From: Hyposmocoma kahamanoa
Lineage: Eukaryota; Arthropoda; Insecta; Lepidoptera; Cosmopterigidae
NCBI RefSeq assembly: GCF_003589595.1
Contig: NW_020653945.1
Location: forward strand, 10,076,855-10,140,854
DNA: 64,000 nt
Direction: 5' to 3'
Shown here: positions 33,172-44,815 of the stretch, one piece after another
How positions within the stretch are numbered: position 1 is the first letter of the stretch
How the letters are laid out: the number at the start of each line of letters is the position of its first letter
Translations under genes and position numbers: made by a program
Notes under the pieces: generated by a model
The model's input: only the letters and a program-made list of their open reading frames with translations
The model's database searches: none
Told to the model about the DNA's origin: nothing

Positions 33172-34636
33172 AATTTGAAATAGCTGGTATTTGTTTATAT
33201 AGGTATATGTAGGTATGATAAGATATAATAAGTAATATTGTACACAGATGTTGGTAAACCTAATAAATAATTTACATCTTTTACTCAAGCACAACTAATT
33301 TTCTATTTTTTTTTTTATTGTGACTCGGCAAAATGACTGTAAAAAGTAAAAAACTTTCAAGTAAAAAATCTTTATGGAATATACATTTATCAAGATGAAA
33401 AGAAAAATATGAAACATCTATTCGTAAAAGGACCTTCTGATAGTCGACATACAAGCAAGGCTTGTAACTTGAAAAGAAATTATGGTTACTGATGGGATAC
33501 GGTACTGTAATCTATAATCGTCGAGTATATGGTTATATTATACTCGATGTCTATAATATAATCCCATCTAGCACGTGAAAAAAGAGCCAATAATATAAAA
33601 TATTTTAAAATATAATCAATATAAATATAATATTGATATATTAAATATGTTAATGTCGCTGCTGCCAACATTATTTATAGATTATCATATCAATCATGTA
33701 TGATTTAGTAAATCAAATAAAAATAAAATAAAAATAAAAGAATGAGTCCTTTTCTCAAATGCATGTTTTTGGCGGATTATCAATTATAATTATATACTTC
33801 CTAGCTAAGTTGAATTAATGATTTGTTCTACTCAGTGATCAAGAGGCAAAAAGCAACTTAAAATTTAGAGACTAATTTTAAGCCTTTCGAGAGACATTCA
33901 CGTGTTGAAAATTATTTCTTGATAATCGACTTATCGACCAATAGGTTGATTATAATACATATAATCATAATGTTTGATTCTATCTATCTATTCCAGTCCC
34001 ATTCTTATACACTAATAGAGGTAACAAAACGAAAATGTATTTCAGGATACAACTAATGCCAAACAGAGTTAGAATTACTAAATATGCCTAGTATTTTAGT
34101 TGTTAGTCTTTGGTTCCGACTATTTTCGACTTAGAATTTGCTACTTTCTGACTGTTTAATATTGATTATCATATATGATCAAGTAACGTGGAGTAACTTA
34201 GTCGAAAAAAAAACAGTAATTTTCTTTGCAATACAATAAACTGAGTATTGATTTATTTTCCCTTAAAAATACGTATTTCATTTATATGGCCTTATCTATG
34301 TTAACGTGACCCGTATTTCAACCTTCGTTTTCCAGTAAAATAAACACGGCAAGGAAGCGCAGGCAAGTGGAAATCGTGGATATGAAGAACGCGAAACTCG
34401 TACTCTTTGCAATTGAACATTTCATTTGGGACCAAAGACAAGTATTTGTGTTTTTATCACTCAATTATACAAAATGTCTATACAATTAACTGCAAAAATA
34501 AAAGCGAAAATAGAGACCATTTTTGTAAATTGTAATTTATATTTATTGTATTTACGTTGACAACTAAATTCCCACAAAATTTAAGTTATAATTGTTTCGT
34601 CTATCATTAACCCTTTATCGTGATCAATTTATCTAT
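33172..34636. other. No gene; AT-rich with an imperfect foldback
   Basis: 33490-33570 contains imperfect inverted pieces (GATGGGAT...ATCCCATC; TCGAGTATA...TATACTCGA), possibly a decayed MITE. Otherwise nothing recognisable. Confidence 0.45.
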
Positions 34637-34637
34637 T

Positions 34638-34798
34638 TACGCATCCCACTGCTGGACTCGGGTCTCCTCTGGCCCAATGCGGGTTGGGGACCTCACACGT
34701 TTTCCGAAGGTTGTGAACCTTCTTTAACGTGCAGGTTTTGTCACGTCGCTTTCCTTCACCAAAAAGCTGTAGGTCAAACCATTAGGCTACCAAGACTC
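34638..34798 (-). repeat. tRNA-derived SINE S2, copy 1
   Basis: 'cgcatcccactgctggactcgggtctcctc', 'cccaatgcgggttggggacctcacacgttttcc', 'gttgtgaaccttctttaacgtgcaggtt', 'ttccttcaccaaaaagct', then 'gtaggtcaaaccattaggctacca', the remnant of the tRNA head. Part of the body next to the head is deleted. SINE S1 copy 4 follows directly. Confidence 0.85.
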
Positions 34799-34976
34799 GT
34801 TGGCTGGCTGCATGGCAAGGCTGGACTACCATGCAGGGGTCCCGGGTTCAATTCCCGGGCCAGGAGAAATATTTGCTTTGTCTACATTTATTTCTCTCGC
34901 GAGTTTGGGTGTAATTTGTGTTGTCTACGTATATGTGTGTCCATGGCACCTGCGATACAGGGTTTCATTAATAAAA
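34799..34976 (+). repeat. SINE S1, copy 4
   Basis: tRNA-like head TGGCAAGGCTGGACTACCATG, perfect B-box GGTTCAATTCCCGGGCC, then the S1 body ('gaaatatttgc', 'tttatttctctcgcgagtttggg', 'gtgtgtccatggcacctgcgatacagggttt'). It ends early in an A-rich tail, lacking the usual 'ccctagtg..gtgtgcg' block. Confidence 0.88.
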
Positions 34977-34979
34977 AAA

Positions 34980-35573
34980 ACACCGCTACGGAGATTATTT
35001 GATTGTCATTTTCTTACGTATACACATATTAATTCTGGTGACTATATCATCCAGTAATTCCATAGTGTTATTGACTACTTTTTATATTATTGAATTAACC
35101 AATGTCTCATCTGGTCGTGAGACCAGTTCAACGACTTGCAGAGCCCTAAACAGAAATTTTCAGAAATATATATAAATTGTGAACTGTGTATAATTTATTA
35201 TAAATTGCGTCCCATAAATAAAGAGACTTTCAACGAACTTCTCTAAATTCTATCTCTGAAACCAATATTGTTATCAAGCAAGAACAATTTAAACTTTCCC
35301 CGCAACTACCATAAATTACTATTTTAGAGTTCTCAGTACGAAATGCTTGTTTTGTCGAAACTACAGTTGGTGCCAAAAAAAATAAACATTTCCTCTGTCG
35401 ACAAATTCTTTTTAGAGAAGCAAGTTTACTGCTTTTTTAAAGTCGGAGAGATTAAGAGATTAAACTGGAATGAACAGGATTTTGTGAGAAAATTCTTAAT
35501 TAACAAAGAACATTTTTGTCTAACAACGTGTTTAGATTACATAATAAACTGTATACTTAGATAGATAGAGACT
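34980..35573. other. No recognisable feature
   Basis: AT-rich; the 73-codon frame at 35343-35564 is unassigned. Confidence 0.45.
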
Positions 35574-35574
35574 C

Positions 35575-35751
35575 AGGGTCGTATTCCAGAACTCTACTCA
35601 ATGCTCAAGTCAGGATTTGAGCAGATTTGACTATGATTTCAAGCACTGGAAATACGACCCTAATGGCAAGGACTTGAGTATGATTTTCAGTGCTCACTGC
35701 AATACTCAAGTCCTGATTTGAGTATTGAGTAGAGTTCTGGAATACGACCCT
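35575..35751. mobile_element. MITE with about 47-bp terminal inverted repeats
   Basis: AGGGTCGTATTCCAGAACTC and a further 27 bp or so on the left are inverted on the right with only three or four mismatches. The terminal motif also appears a third time internally (about 35650-35663, 'ggaaatacgacccta'). TCA and TTA lie outside GGGTCG on the two sides, compatible with a decayed 3-bp PIF-type target site. Non-coding. Confidence 0.85.
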
Positions 35752-35760
35752 TAATTACTC

Positions 35761-35803
35761 ACACACAAGAACAAAAACGTACTGGTTTTGTTTTTGTGTG
35801 TGA
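35761..35803. repeat. Short hairpin next to the MITE
   Basis: CACACACAAGAACAAAAAC is inverted as GTTTTGTTTTTGTGTGTG across a 6-bp loop with minor mismatch. Confidence 0.8.
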
Positions 35804-36016
35804 TTACTACTTTAAATACTTTAAATTAACTTAAATAACAACTTAAAACTACTGTGAGCAAAGGCAGCCTTATCGGTAAGAGCGATCTCTTCCAGACAAC
35901 CATTGACGTGGATGAAAGCTAATCACAGAGGCGACTTAGTGTGAAAACGTCAAAGTTTGAAACGTGTAAATTAACTTATATTATTATCAAATAATGAATA
36001 ACGATACAACACACCT

Positions 36017-36032
36017 ACTATATATATATATA

Positions 36033-36077
<45 letters not shown>

Positions 36078-36078
36078 A
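36017..36078. repeat. (TA)n(TG)n(TA)n compound microsatellite
   Basis: Alternating purine-pyrimidine tract: TA run, TG run, long TA run, TG run. It is likely polymorphic and able to extrude. Confidence 0.95.
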
Positions 36079-36079
36079 T

Positions 36080-36545
36080 GTAAACTTAAATAAACTTATA
36101 CTTACGGATAAACTAACTTAGAATGAATTGTTAAAGAAAGCCACGTCGTGATGGTGTGCACATCAGTGGAAAGTAACTATCAGTTGATAATAATATTTTT
36201 TCTAACTGTGGTAGTGTTTCATATCATTAAAACATTTTGTTATCATATCTTTTTCATTAATATATTCTATGAGCATTTTCCCGATTTACTACTTGCCTTT
36301 GCAAAGAAATGTGCAGACAAAGGTTTTGAGAAATGTTCCACTAATTTAATTAAGAAATGTAATTAAGTAACTTCTAACATTTTTGTGAGTACTGTCTTTT
36401 TAAAATTTATAATTAACCGAATGTGGTGCTGCCACAGGCGCCCCTGTGAGCTCGGAGGCGTAGGCATTAGCGTAGTTAATCGTTTAGTCCAGATACAGTG
36501 GAACGCTTTAAATGGCTTTCATATTTTAAACATTTATTCTGAAAA
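36080..36545. other. No recognisable feature
   Basis: AT-rich; the 72-codon frame at 36148-36366 and the 80-codon frame at 36385-36627 have no recognisable domain. Confidence 0.45.
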
Positions 36546-36557
36546 TTTAAATCAAAT

Positions 36558-36685
36558 TAGGGGGTCACCACACTTATTGACGCGGAATCCCATTAAGCTG
36601 GTCAAAAAAAGCTTTATGTCCACGTAAAAGAAATCCACACAAAAGAAGTATTTCGCTTCCGCTTGAATCTCCGATGCGAAACACA
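36558..36685 (+). mobile_element. Harbinger-like terminal fragment
   Basis: GGGGGTCACCACACTTATTG followed by 'acgcggaatcccattaagctggtcaaaaaaagctttatgt' matches 62402-62465 over about 60 bp. Both then continue into 'cgatgcgaaac' or 'gtttcgcatcgg' type sequence. It looks like one end of a PIF/Harbinger-like family. Confidence 0.6.
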
Positions 36686-36768
36686 CAACTTCCTGTTTAA
36701 AACACAACACAAACATCTGTAACGAGCATATAGGGATATTCGTAAGAATTATTTATTAAACTTTATTG

Positions 36769-36821
36769 ACCACAACGCAAAAGGCAGACTTAAGTCTGCC
36801 TTTTGCGCCATTACGCGTTGT
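36769..36821. repeat. Perfect 32-bp palindrome within a longer inverted repeat
   Basis: CGCAAAAGGCAGACTT at 36776-36791 is followed immediately by its exact reverse complement (36792-36807), with no loop. An outer ACCACAACGC / GCGTTGTGGT pair extends the structure to about 36769-36823 with a small bulge. Confidence 0.95.
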
Positions 36822-37164
36822 GGTTAAAAGCTAAAAACATTATCTACCAGTCAACCTTTGAGAAAACGAAATTCACGAACGGGGAAACTAAACAAAATAT
36901 TAATGTAACAATAACATAAATGTAATAAATATATGTATAATCAAATATATAACAAACAAACCTAATATATACGCATCTGTATATACATATATTTACATAT
37001 GATACATATATATACGCATCTGTATACACATATATTTACATATGATACAATAACAGGAAATGACGGTGATTATTATTATCGCTGCGATAAACAATTTAAA
37101 AGATGCTCTTGAACATACTTTAAAAGAGGATTTCCTGGGAGCCTTCTGATGACTTAAGATCTGC

Positions 37165-37322
37165 TGAATCGCTCTGTATCTCCGTTGGTAAGAGCGGTGA
37201 CCACGGTGTGGGAACTGACGCTGGTTCAAGTCCAGTCAGAACGAAGGAATTTTTCTTTGTGTTGTTGGATTTTTACGTCAATAATTATAACAAACTAGAA
37301 GAGTATTTTCACAAAAAATAGA
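37165..37322 (+). repeat. tRNA-derived SINE S3, copy 5
   Basis: CGTTGGTAAGAGCGGTGACC as box A region, GGTTCAAGTCC as B-box, then 'aacgaaggaatttttctttgtgttgttgg', 'caataattataacaaactag' and 'ttttcacaaaaaat'. Confidence 0.8.
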
Positions 37323-37324
37323 CG

Positions 37325-37825
37325 ACTATCGTGGTAGTAAAAACATCGTCATAGCCAGTAAAAATCAATAAAATAAACAGTTTCGTTGTCAAACTTTACT
37401 TTTACCACATATTTTTCTCAAAAAACTTACTGCATACTTTTGTTAATAACTAGTGAACAATGGTCCCTATTGATTACATATTTACAAAAAGAAACCACAT
37501 GACTCCTGAATCTTGATATATCATGGTGGTAATATATCATGATATTCAATAAAATAAATAATATACGGGATGTCGTCAACTATACCTAATACAGAATTAC
37601 AATACAAGTCTAATAAGATCCTTGTGACGTCACCAACCTTTCGTAGTAATACTATAATACTTAGGAATAAATATATTTTCGGTACCCAACCGCAATCAAC
37701 GTCATGGCAGTACAATGTGTTTGAAAAGTGGCCTGTACACTTAAATGCCAAACTACAATGTTTGCAATGTGAAGCAAAAGCGAATGAGAATCAATTGTTG
37801 TTTTATGTACAGATATACACCCGTA
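37325..37825. other. No recognised gene; one unassigned 94-codon frame
   Basis: 37570-37854 is open on the plus strand for 94 codons with a reasonable amino-acid mix, but I recognise no domain and the end runs into the Harbinger-like element. Coding status is unsupported. Confidence 0.4.
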
Positions 37826-37826
37826 T

Positions 37827-39205
37827 TTATGAGCAAAACAAAAGGCGCACTTAAGAAAATTCTTTACTAAGATCGACTTGACTGAAATTTTTGCTTAAGT
37901 GCGACTTGGTGTTGTTTAACATTTATGAACATTTTTTCGCTCGCTCTTATCTAAGGTCAGTAAACCAGTCAAGTAAAATAGTGGTAAACTTCGGAACTGT
38001 TTTCACTAATATTGGCAAAGTTATTGTGTTACAATATTTATTTTTTTATATTCGATTTTAAAATATATTAATTAATTATTATGGCTGAACTTGCTCTAGC
38101 GGAGAAATGATGTTTACAACTATTTGCTTGGAAAATCTGGAACATGAGGATGAAAACCAATGAAGATTAGAATGATCTCTCTCTGTTTTATTGTATCATT
38201 TGCTGTAGGGATACGAATTATTGCTATATATTACAATGTGTTGAACTGTTTGTTGAAATAACTGAAATATGAAACTTCTTCGGTTCATACAATGGTTCAT
38301 ACCTAGTAAATTCAGGAACAGAATAGGTAGGTTCCATTGCCTTTACGGAATGTATGTCAAATGAGAAACAAAAACAAACAGACAAAGTTCGTTCCATTAC
38401 ACTTTTCTGAACGTATGTGAAATGAGAAACCAAAAGAAGTCAATAGCAGTAAACAAAACTGGTGTTTCTCTGACTGGAGATGTTCCTTTGTAGCTAGGTA
38501 CATAATTGGGTTCTTATAAACCTATAATATTGATATTTATTTTTTCGTTATTGATACAAGGATTTATAGAAGTATTTTGACATTGAGAACTATTTAGAAA
38601 TATTATCAAGAGGATTGGCCTCGTGGTGCAATTTACCCCACAGTGGTACTTGAATCTTTTATAATATTCATAAATATCAAATAGTTGGTACTTTACATTA
38701 CTTTCCTACTTAATGAGAAGAATAGGTACACATCAAATTTTCATTCCTGGTCGGCTGAAAAACTGTTCGTCATCCAGTACTTCCAAGATATTGCCAGGAT
38801 CCCTCAGATATCTTTTAGGTGCTCTTACACCACGGTAATCGTCTTCGTTCTCCAGATAATTAGCCACGATGGCCTCAAAGTTGTTCATTTTAAAAATGTT
38901 TTAATACAAATTTATAAACCAAAACAAAAAAGTAGGTAAATACGTAAAATAAAAAAAAAGTCTGAGCAACTCAAGAGAAAACGCAAATAACCAGTGATAA
39001 AAATGTTAAAATATTTTCAAGTCAGACTTAAGACAACTAAAGACTGGTTTTATACAAGTGCGACTTAACTCGATTGTGAGATCGAGTTAAGATTGAGCTG
39101 AGACATAAAAATCGTTCATAAATACCAATAATTGACTAATAAGTCGTACTTGAGACTTTTTATGCTTAAGTCGGACTTATCTTTGTTCATAAAAACAAAG
39201 GATGT
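37827..39205 (-). mobile_element. Harbinger-like element with a transposase exon (approximate limits)
   Basis: Left edge TTATGAGCAAAACAAAAGGC then GCACTTAAG. The reverse complement of the right edge is TTATGAACAAAGATAAGTCC then GACTTAAGC. These look like diverged terminal repeats. Subterminal pieces with 'gcgactta' or 'aagtcgga' motifs recur on both sides. Between them is a HARBI1-like exon (38733-38888, minus) and a diverged 35-bp direct repeat near 38337-38440. Confidence 0.6.
38733..38888 (-). pseudogene. HARBI1-like transposase exon (51 aa)
   Basis: Minus-strand frame from an ATG: starts MNNFEAIVANYLENEDDY, has the block RAPKRYLRDPGNILEVLDDE, then FFSRPGMKI and a stop. The (R/K)RYIRDxxNPLExxDDxEF motif is characteristic of the N-terminal region of Harbinger transposases and the host HARBI1 nuclease (family knowledge). 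The following 'RFRL/RFS' helix is disrupted and no DDE domain is found nearby, so this is a remnant or one exon of a decayed copy. Confidence 0.65.
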
Positions 39206-39272
39206 GACTTCTTTGGGAATTTATGTGCGAAATTTAATTTGAAGTTTACCATGACATTTTCAATGAACAAAA

Positions 39273-39402
39273 ACATCATGATGAAACCTGCGAGCCAAAG
39301 AATGGTTCACAACCTACGGAAAATGTGTGAAGTCCCCTCCTAAGAGGAGACCGATGCCCAGCAGTGAAACGTATATATGGATTGATGATGATGATGATGA
39401 CG
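39273..39402 (+). repeat. tRNA-derived SINE S2, copy 2 (5'-truncated)
   Basis: Sense-strand copy: 'gaaacctgcgagc', 'ggttcacaacctacggaaaatgtgtgaagtcccctcctaagaggagaccgatgcccagcagtgaaacgtat', ending in (GAT)n. It shows that the family's sense strand ends in a GAT repeat. Confidence 0.85.
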
Positions 39403-39404
39403 AT

Positions 39405-40930
39405 TTAGTGAATAACCTCGAAAATCTTGAAATCTATATAAAAATTTTGTTAAATATCAGTAACAGCTAACAAATACCAGGAATATTTGATTGTACTTTT
39501 TTCATATACAAGCATTGACCTACGTATACAAGACTCTATTTCTGTAACATTTTCCTTATATCCTGTATTATTTATTATTATTAAAGCTTATAATATTCTC
39601 ATTGGCTTATTGTTAGACCGAGACCTTATATTGTTCCTCGTATATAATATTCGTGTTCTCAAAGGCAGGTTATTTTGAAGGCATCGCCTTTGTTGCGTTT
39701 GCATTGAGAGAATCAATAGCGTACTCCTAAGTGGAATACTGTGTTATGGCGTGTAAAGTACGTGTTATGGTCGGGTAATTGGGTGTGTTTCTTTGTTAGT
39801 AGCTTTTGTGGAGATGAACGTACACCTCGTACATTGTATACCATTTCACATTACATTTCATTACATTTCTTTCATAGTACATAACTGGTACAAAACTTCT
39901 GAGTACGTCGAGGTTAAAGAACGTGTTAAATAAAACTTGGACTTTGAATAAGATACAATAGGTATATGTCAATTTAAAACAAAATTTTTCAAGAATTTTA
40001 TTGTGTTAGCAATGAGAGAATCAATTGCGTAATCAAAGAGTACGCTAAGTGAAATATTATGTTGTTGCGGAGAGTATGTGTAGGTATGATCGATTAAATG
40101 GGCTTATGTTAGTCTGTAAGCGGTTTGAAGTGAACTTATCTTATTTAGCTTAGATTATTATTAGTACTTTACTTCGTACCTACAGGACGCACTCGTTTTC
40201 GTAAATATCACTTACATTAATCCTTTACATTAAATTATGACCAAAAGATACAAAATGGAAATTACTTCAAGTGACGACTGTTGTTCAACGAAATGGCCTT
40301 GTCCTATAATATACACAAATACGGACCTTTAAAAAGTACTTTCGAAATGAAAGAAAACGTCTCATAGAAATATTGTTATCAGTCTGTTGCTTTTTCAAAC
40401 TTTATTCTTTCCCAGAGCTCTTATTCTTTATTTACATTTCGAAATCAATGAATTGACTTGACAAGGAAAATTTAAACAATTAGTCGTAAGTATAAAGAAA
40501 CGTGCAGCGAGTTTTCTGTGAAAGTCATCATCCGTATTACTTTACCTTTTCTCAGTATGTGACGGTGTACATTCTCGACAGTCTGGCTTTCAATTGACAC
40601 GTAGCGAGGCTAGAAACCCAAAGAATATTGATATTTCAGCTCTCTTTGAGTACACAGAGTACGAACACGAGTAAAGCGAGCGAAATTTTATTAAAATTGA
40701 ATTCACCTTCCCTTCCTCTAGCGTTGTATTATTCACCACAGTATACCAGTGGTATCTTTGGTGTGATTCTTACTGAATATAATTAGGGTCTATGGATAAA
40801 AAAAATACAAGCTATTTCCTCTCTTATATTGTGCTCTGCAAAATTACTAATGAGGGTAAATGGAAAAAATACCATAATAGTAACACAACATTTTAAAAGA
40901 CGGTAATTTCATTTTAAGTATGGTAATGTA
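39405..40930. other. No gene; diverged direct repeat
   Basis: About 39697-39830 and 40008-40140 resemble each other ('gagagaatcaat.gcgta', 'gtacgctaagtg/ctcctaagtg gaata', 'gtgtttcttt/..ggcttatgtt agt'). They are an old local duplication about 310 bp apart. Nothing else is recognisable. Confidence 0.45.
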
Positions 40931-40932
40931 AC

Positions 40933-41187
40933 TAGTAGCAATAGAGTTCCTGCCATCTTACCTATTTCTGCCGTGAAGCAATAATGTGAAGATTAGGTTT
41001 TGAAGGGTAAGGGTGCTGGTGAAATTACAGGCACATGGGAGTTGTCAACTTGTGTCTCAGGGTTACGGGCGCAGTGACATTACCCCTCAATTTTTTGCGA
41101 TTAAAAGTGGTATTGCAGCTGCTACATGCAAGCGTGTCGCTTGACACCTGGTACAGGACTTGTTCGTTCCATCAGTTAGTAACATAA
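40933..41187 (-). mobile_element. ISBm1/Helitron-like copy H6
   Basis: TAGTAGCAATAGAGTTCC, 'cttacctatttctgccg', 'gggtaagggtgctggtgaaattacaggcacat', 'ttgtgtctcagggttacgggcgcagtgacattacccctca', 'gcaagcgtgtcgcttgacacctgg', 'cttgttcgttcc'. The hairpin is damaged by a deletion. Confidence 0.85.
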
Positions 41188-41189
41188 AA

Positions 41190-41978
41190 AAAGTCACCAT
41201 TTATCTGAAATATTTTTATACTCATAATCTGAGTTTTTACACGTATTTTAAAAACAATGTCATATTCAATAAGGACAATGTAACACCAACGTAAAAAAAC
41301 TGCTTTAAGTAGAACCTTATTACAGCTTTTTTGTGAACTGGCTGTATATAATATACAGTGATGAGTATAACGAAAACTGAGCCGGTAATAATTACGACCC
41401 TTCGCTAGTCCCTCACGTCACGGAAAAGAGAGTCATGCTCCATTATTACACGCCATATTAATTGTGTGCCGAGAGCTCATATCGGTCTTTTGTGCCCTTA
41501 ATGACAAAAATATGAGCCCACAACACGTCTCTACAAAGACAATATAGATTGTTTACTAATCGTTAACGTTTGGCAAAAGCATGGCATTTGTAGTTGAAGT
41601 TATGTGAAGATTTGATGACGTTTAAAAATATGTTCAATCATCTTCAAAATGGCAAGAGTCGTTTCAAGAGAGAATTTCAAAGATTAGTCGATAACTTTAA
41701 ATGCTTAAATAGAAGAATTACATATGTCACTTGTAGCGGACTGCATCGTTGGGATTCAGGTGCTATTAAAGAGTGAGCAATACCAAAGAAAATGTACTTA
41801 CAGTTTATTCAAACAATGTACAGCTACCAACCAAACAGAAAACAAACAAACAATGACAAAATCAAAAAAAAAGACGCCCGAAACAAGTACATCATATTAG
41901 GGGGGGCGAATTTTTTACAATAGGTCCAGTTCGCCTCTCGTCGCGTGAAAAACTACGTTTGACAAACCAGGTACATGT
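41190..41978. other. No recognisable feature
   Basis: AT-rich; the 60-codon frame at 41594-41776 is unassigned. Confidence 0.45.
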
Positions 41979-41979
41979 G

Positions 41980-42250
41980 TCATCATCAACCCTTTTGTAC
42001 GTCCCACTGCCGAGCACGGGTCTCCTCTCAGGCGAAGGTTTAGGCCATATCTGCCACGATGGCCAAAGGTTTTCCAAAGGTTGTGAAGCTTCTTCGACGC
42101 GCAGGTTTCATCAGGATGTTTTTCGTCACCGAAAAGCTCATGGTAAATTTCAAATTAAATTTAGCACATATATTCCGAAAATTTAGAAGTGAGAGCCCGG
42201 ATTCGAACCTGCGGCCTCTGCTTGAGAGACGGTAGGTAATTCCATCACTG
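41980..42250 (-). repeat. tRNA-derived SINE S2, copy 3
   Basis: Near-complete: CATCATCAACCC tail end, 'tacgtcccactgccgagcacgggtctcctc', 'ggttgtgaagcttcttcgacgcgcaggtttcatcaggat', 'caccgaaaagctcatggt', then the inverted tRNA head 'gcccggattcgaacctgcggcctctgcttgagagacggtag'. Confidence 0.88.
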
Positions 42251-42254
42251 CTTT

Positions 42255-42682
42255 TTTACTTACAAAAATTTTAAGCTCATTTCACTTAGCGGTGTAGAGA
42301 TGATGAAGTTAGTAAATAATATTGGTTGATGAAACATAGCTTAGCTCCACTTTGGTAGATAATGGATCTTAATTTTGCTCAAACGAAGCGTCTTCAGAAG
42401 CAAATTGGAATTACTTTTAATAATCAGGCTTTAACGTTAACGTAGCCTTATGATAGTATCTAATAAACGTCACAGTTTGAATGAAGTCGATTAAAACAAA
42501 ATCAAATATCGTTTCGAGTTCCTTTAAATTAATGATTTTATTATTAATTATTAGTTCGCGCCTTTCATCAAATGTACCATGGCGAGTGGTCTGAAAAATT
42601 ATTCAACCTTATCCCTCCCTCCCTGAAGTGGGCAAGCGCCCGGGTTTAAACGGAGCTTTGTTAACGCCGGGTTATATCGAGT
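42255..42682. other. No recognisable feature
   Basis: AT-rich; nothing supported. Confidence 0.45.
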
Positions 42683-42683
42683 T

Positions 42684-42978
42684 TAGTAGCAGTAGAGCTC
42701 ATTGTGAAAGAATTCGTCCAGGGCAGTACAGCCACCTTACCTATTTCTGCCGCCAAATAGTAATGACATCATAATTGCGTTCCGGTTTTGGAAGGTAAGG
42801 GTGCTGGTGAAATTACAGGCACATGAGGCTTATCAACTTATGTCTCAGGGTGACGAGACCAGCGGCAGTGCCCCTCAGATCTTTTAAAGCTCTGAGTGGC
42901 ACTGATACTGTTGGGCAGGCATGTAGCTTACCATCGGGCGCACGACTTGTTCATCCTGTCAATTTGTATTATAAAAAA
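42684..42978 (-). mobile_element. ISBm1/Helitron-like copy H7 (near full length)
   Basis: TAGTAGCAGTAGAGCTC, 'ttgtgaaagaattcgtccagggcagtac', 'acctatttctgccgcca', 'gcgttccggttttgg', 'gggtgctggtgaaattacaggcacatgag', 'gtctcagggtgacgag', 'gtgcccctcagatctttt', 'cttgttcatcctgtcaatttgtattataa'. The hairpin stem has point changes. Confidence 0.87.
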
Positions 42979-43179
42979 AAGTTAAGACCCATTAACCTCC
43001 AAAATCGGGGGCAAAAACTATTTACAACAAAATATTTGTTGTAAATCGAATTTTGTTGAAATGAATGATATTATTACAAAATATTGCTTTCTGATTTAGA
43101 CGATTCTATTTACTTACCTTTTTATTGAATAGAATCGATAGAGAAAATCGCATTGAAATAAATCGATACAAAAAAACGT

Positions 43180-43285
43180 TAGATGACCCTGTCAGGGATC
43201 ATAACCCAGGTTTCGATCTTAGAAATAGCGACACTATGAAAACCGTTGTGCAAGCCACTTGACCGCGGAGGTCGTCTACCAGTCA
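43180..43285 (-). repeat. tRNA-like SINE head (family S4)
   Basis: Minus strand: CGACCTCCGCGGTCAAGTGG (box A region), 'cttgcacaacggttttcatagtgtcgc', then GGGTTATGATCCC as B-box-like. The arrangement is that of another common lepidopteran tRNA-derived SINE. Only one copy is visible here. Confidence 0.55.
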
Positions 43286-43289
43286 AAAT

Positions 43290-44815
43290 ATCAGTCGCAG
43301 AATCATTAAAGTCAATATTGGCAAAATTGTAGACAAAGTTGCCTTCATAAGTAAAGAAAAGAAAAACTTCGTTTCGCAGAAGTAAAACGTGTTACTGTAA
43401 CCACTATAGACATTTCGATGCCTTACTTTCTCAAACTCGTATCTTATAAAGAGTGATTATTCAGGAGATGGCAAAACTTTTATTTTAAATTTCTTACCAA
43501 TGGTGTTATTTGTGCAAAAAAAGTGTTAATGCATCCAGCATTAGTTTAAGAATAGGTAAACGCAAGTGCGTAAATATGAAGGAAATGTGATGTAAAATCA
43601 GCCTGCAAAATTTGTATGTACTATCCATTTTTTGCATTTCAGTAACTTTGTGCTTTAATATACGCGACGATTTGTTATTTATACTGATGAAATGAAACTC
43701 CAAACATGTGATGTACTCTTTTTATCCTCAAGGCACTTGACAATAATGGTGTATCATTTACAGTTTAGCTTTTTATTTCAAAACTACAACGTACTGTAAC
43801 TTGCAATGTCCTCTGAAAAAACATGCCTTCTTCCCGCCTCTTTTCGTCCACCAAAACCCATCATCCTAGTTTTTTAAATTTATTTCATTCAATTCCTTCA
43901 GTTTATTAGAGATAATAAACATAGAAAGTAATATAAAAAAAGAAATAGCACAAAAGTAGAACAAATCTAATTTTTTTTTTTACAGTATTTACGATGAATT
44001 TAAATCTTAGAGGATGGAAAAAAATATAGTCTGAGATTTAAATACAACAATCATTCTAGATTTTTTCTTTGTGTTGCCATTACAAAAAAGAATCTCTCCA
44101 TGTTTTTATTTTACTTTTACAAAAATTATTACACTCACTACGTTTGATAAACAAAAATCGTTGTTCCGTGCAAAAATCCGTAAGAGGCAAGTGTAGCGTA
44201 GTCGATGATCAATAAATACCAGTTTCACATTTTTTATGTAAATGATTATTATAAATATGAATCACTTTCGATTTGGAAAACTATTGTAGTACAAGCCTAA
44301 CTAATAGATCGTACTATTAATATAATAAAGCTACATGTGATTATTCGTCCAAAATACTTTTATTACATGAAAGTCATGAAAATAACACGAACTACATGAA
44401 ACAAATTGTGTATTATTTGAAATTTTACAACTTTCTATTAATTTATTTATTTATAAAGAAATCATTCTTGAAGACTTACGTACATAGTACCTAAGCCAAA
44501 GATCCAAAATAGAATTAAACTTAAAAGTAAATTGATACGTTACATTTAAATATGTAACTTAAACAAAATAGTACTTAAAAACTAAAGAAAAGAAATATAG
44601 GAAACAAATACAGACTACTTTAAAAATTGACAACAACTACCATAAACTTACAACGCGACTTAAAACTGAGTGGACACGCAACATGCATAAAAAGTTACCG
44701 ATAAATTTCGTTCGTAGAATATACTGAAAAGTTGACATTTTGCGGTATGGCCTTATTACACCAAGGTTGTGGTATGAACCAAATTAATATAACATAATTT
44801 TCACTATCAACAGTA
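43290..44815. other. No recognisable feature
   Basis: AT-rich. At 44008-44027 'agaggatggaaaaaaata' matches the left tip of THAP repeat copy A, and the surrounding 'tttaaatctt...gagatttaaa' is self-complementary. It is too short to call a copy. Confidence 0.4.

Noticed and set aside
36017..36078. TA/TG tract as a regulatory element
   Set aside because: A simple compound microsatellite; nothing indicates regulation.
37570..37854. 94-codon plus frame as a possible small gene
   Set aside because: No recognised domain, no codon-level evidence I can evaluate, and it overlaps the left end of a transposon.
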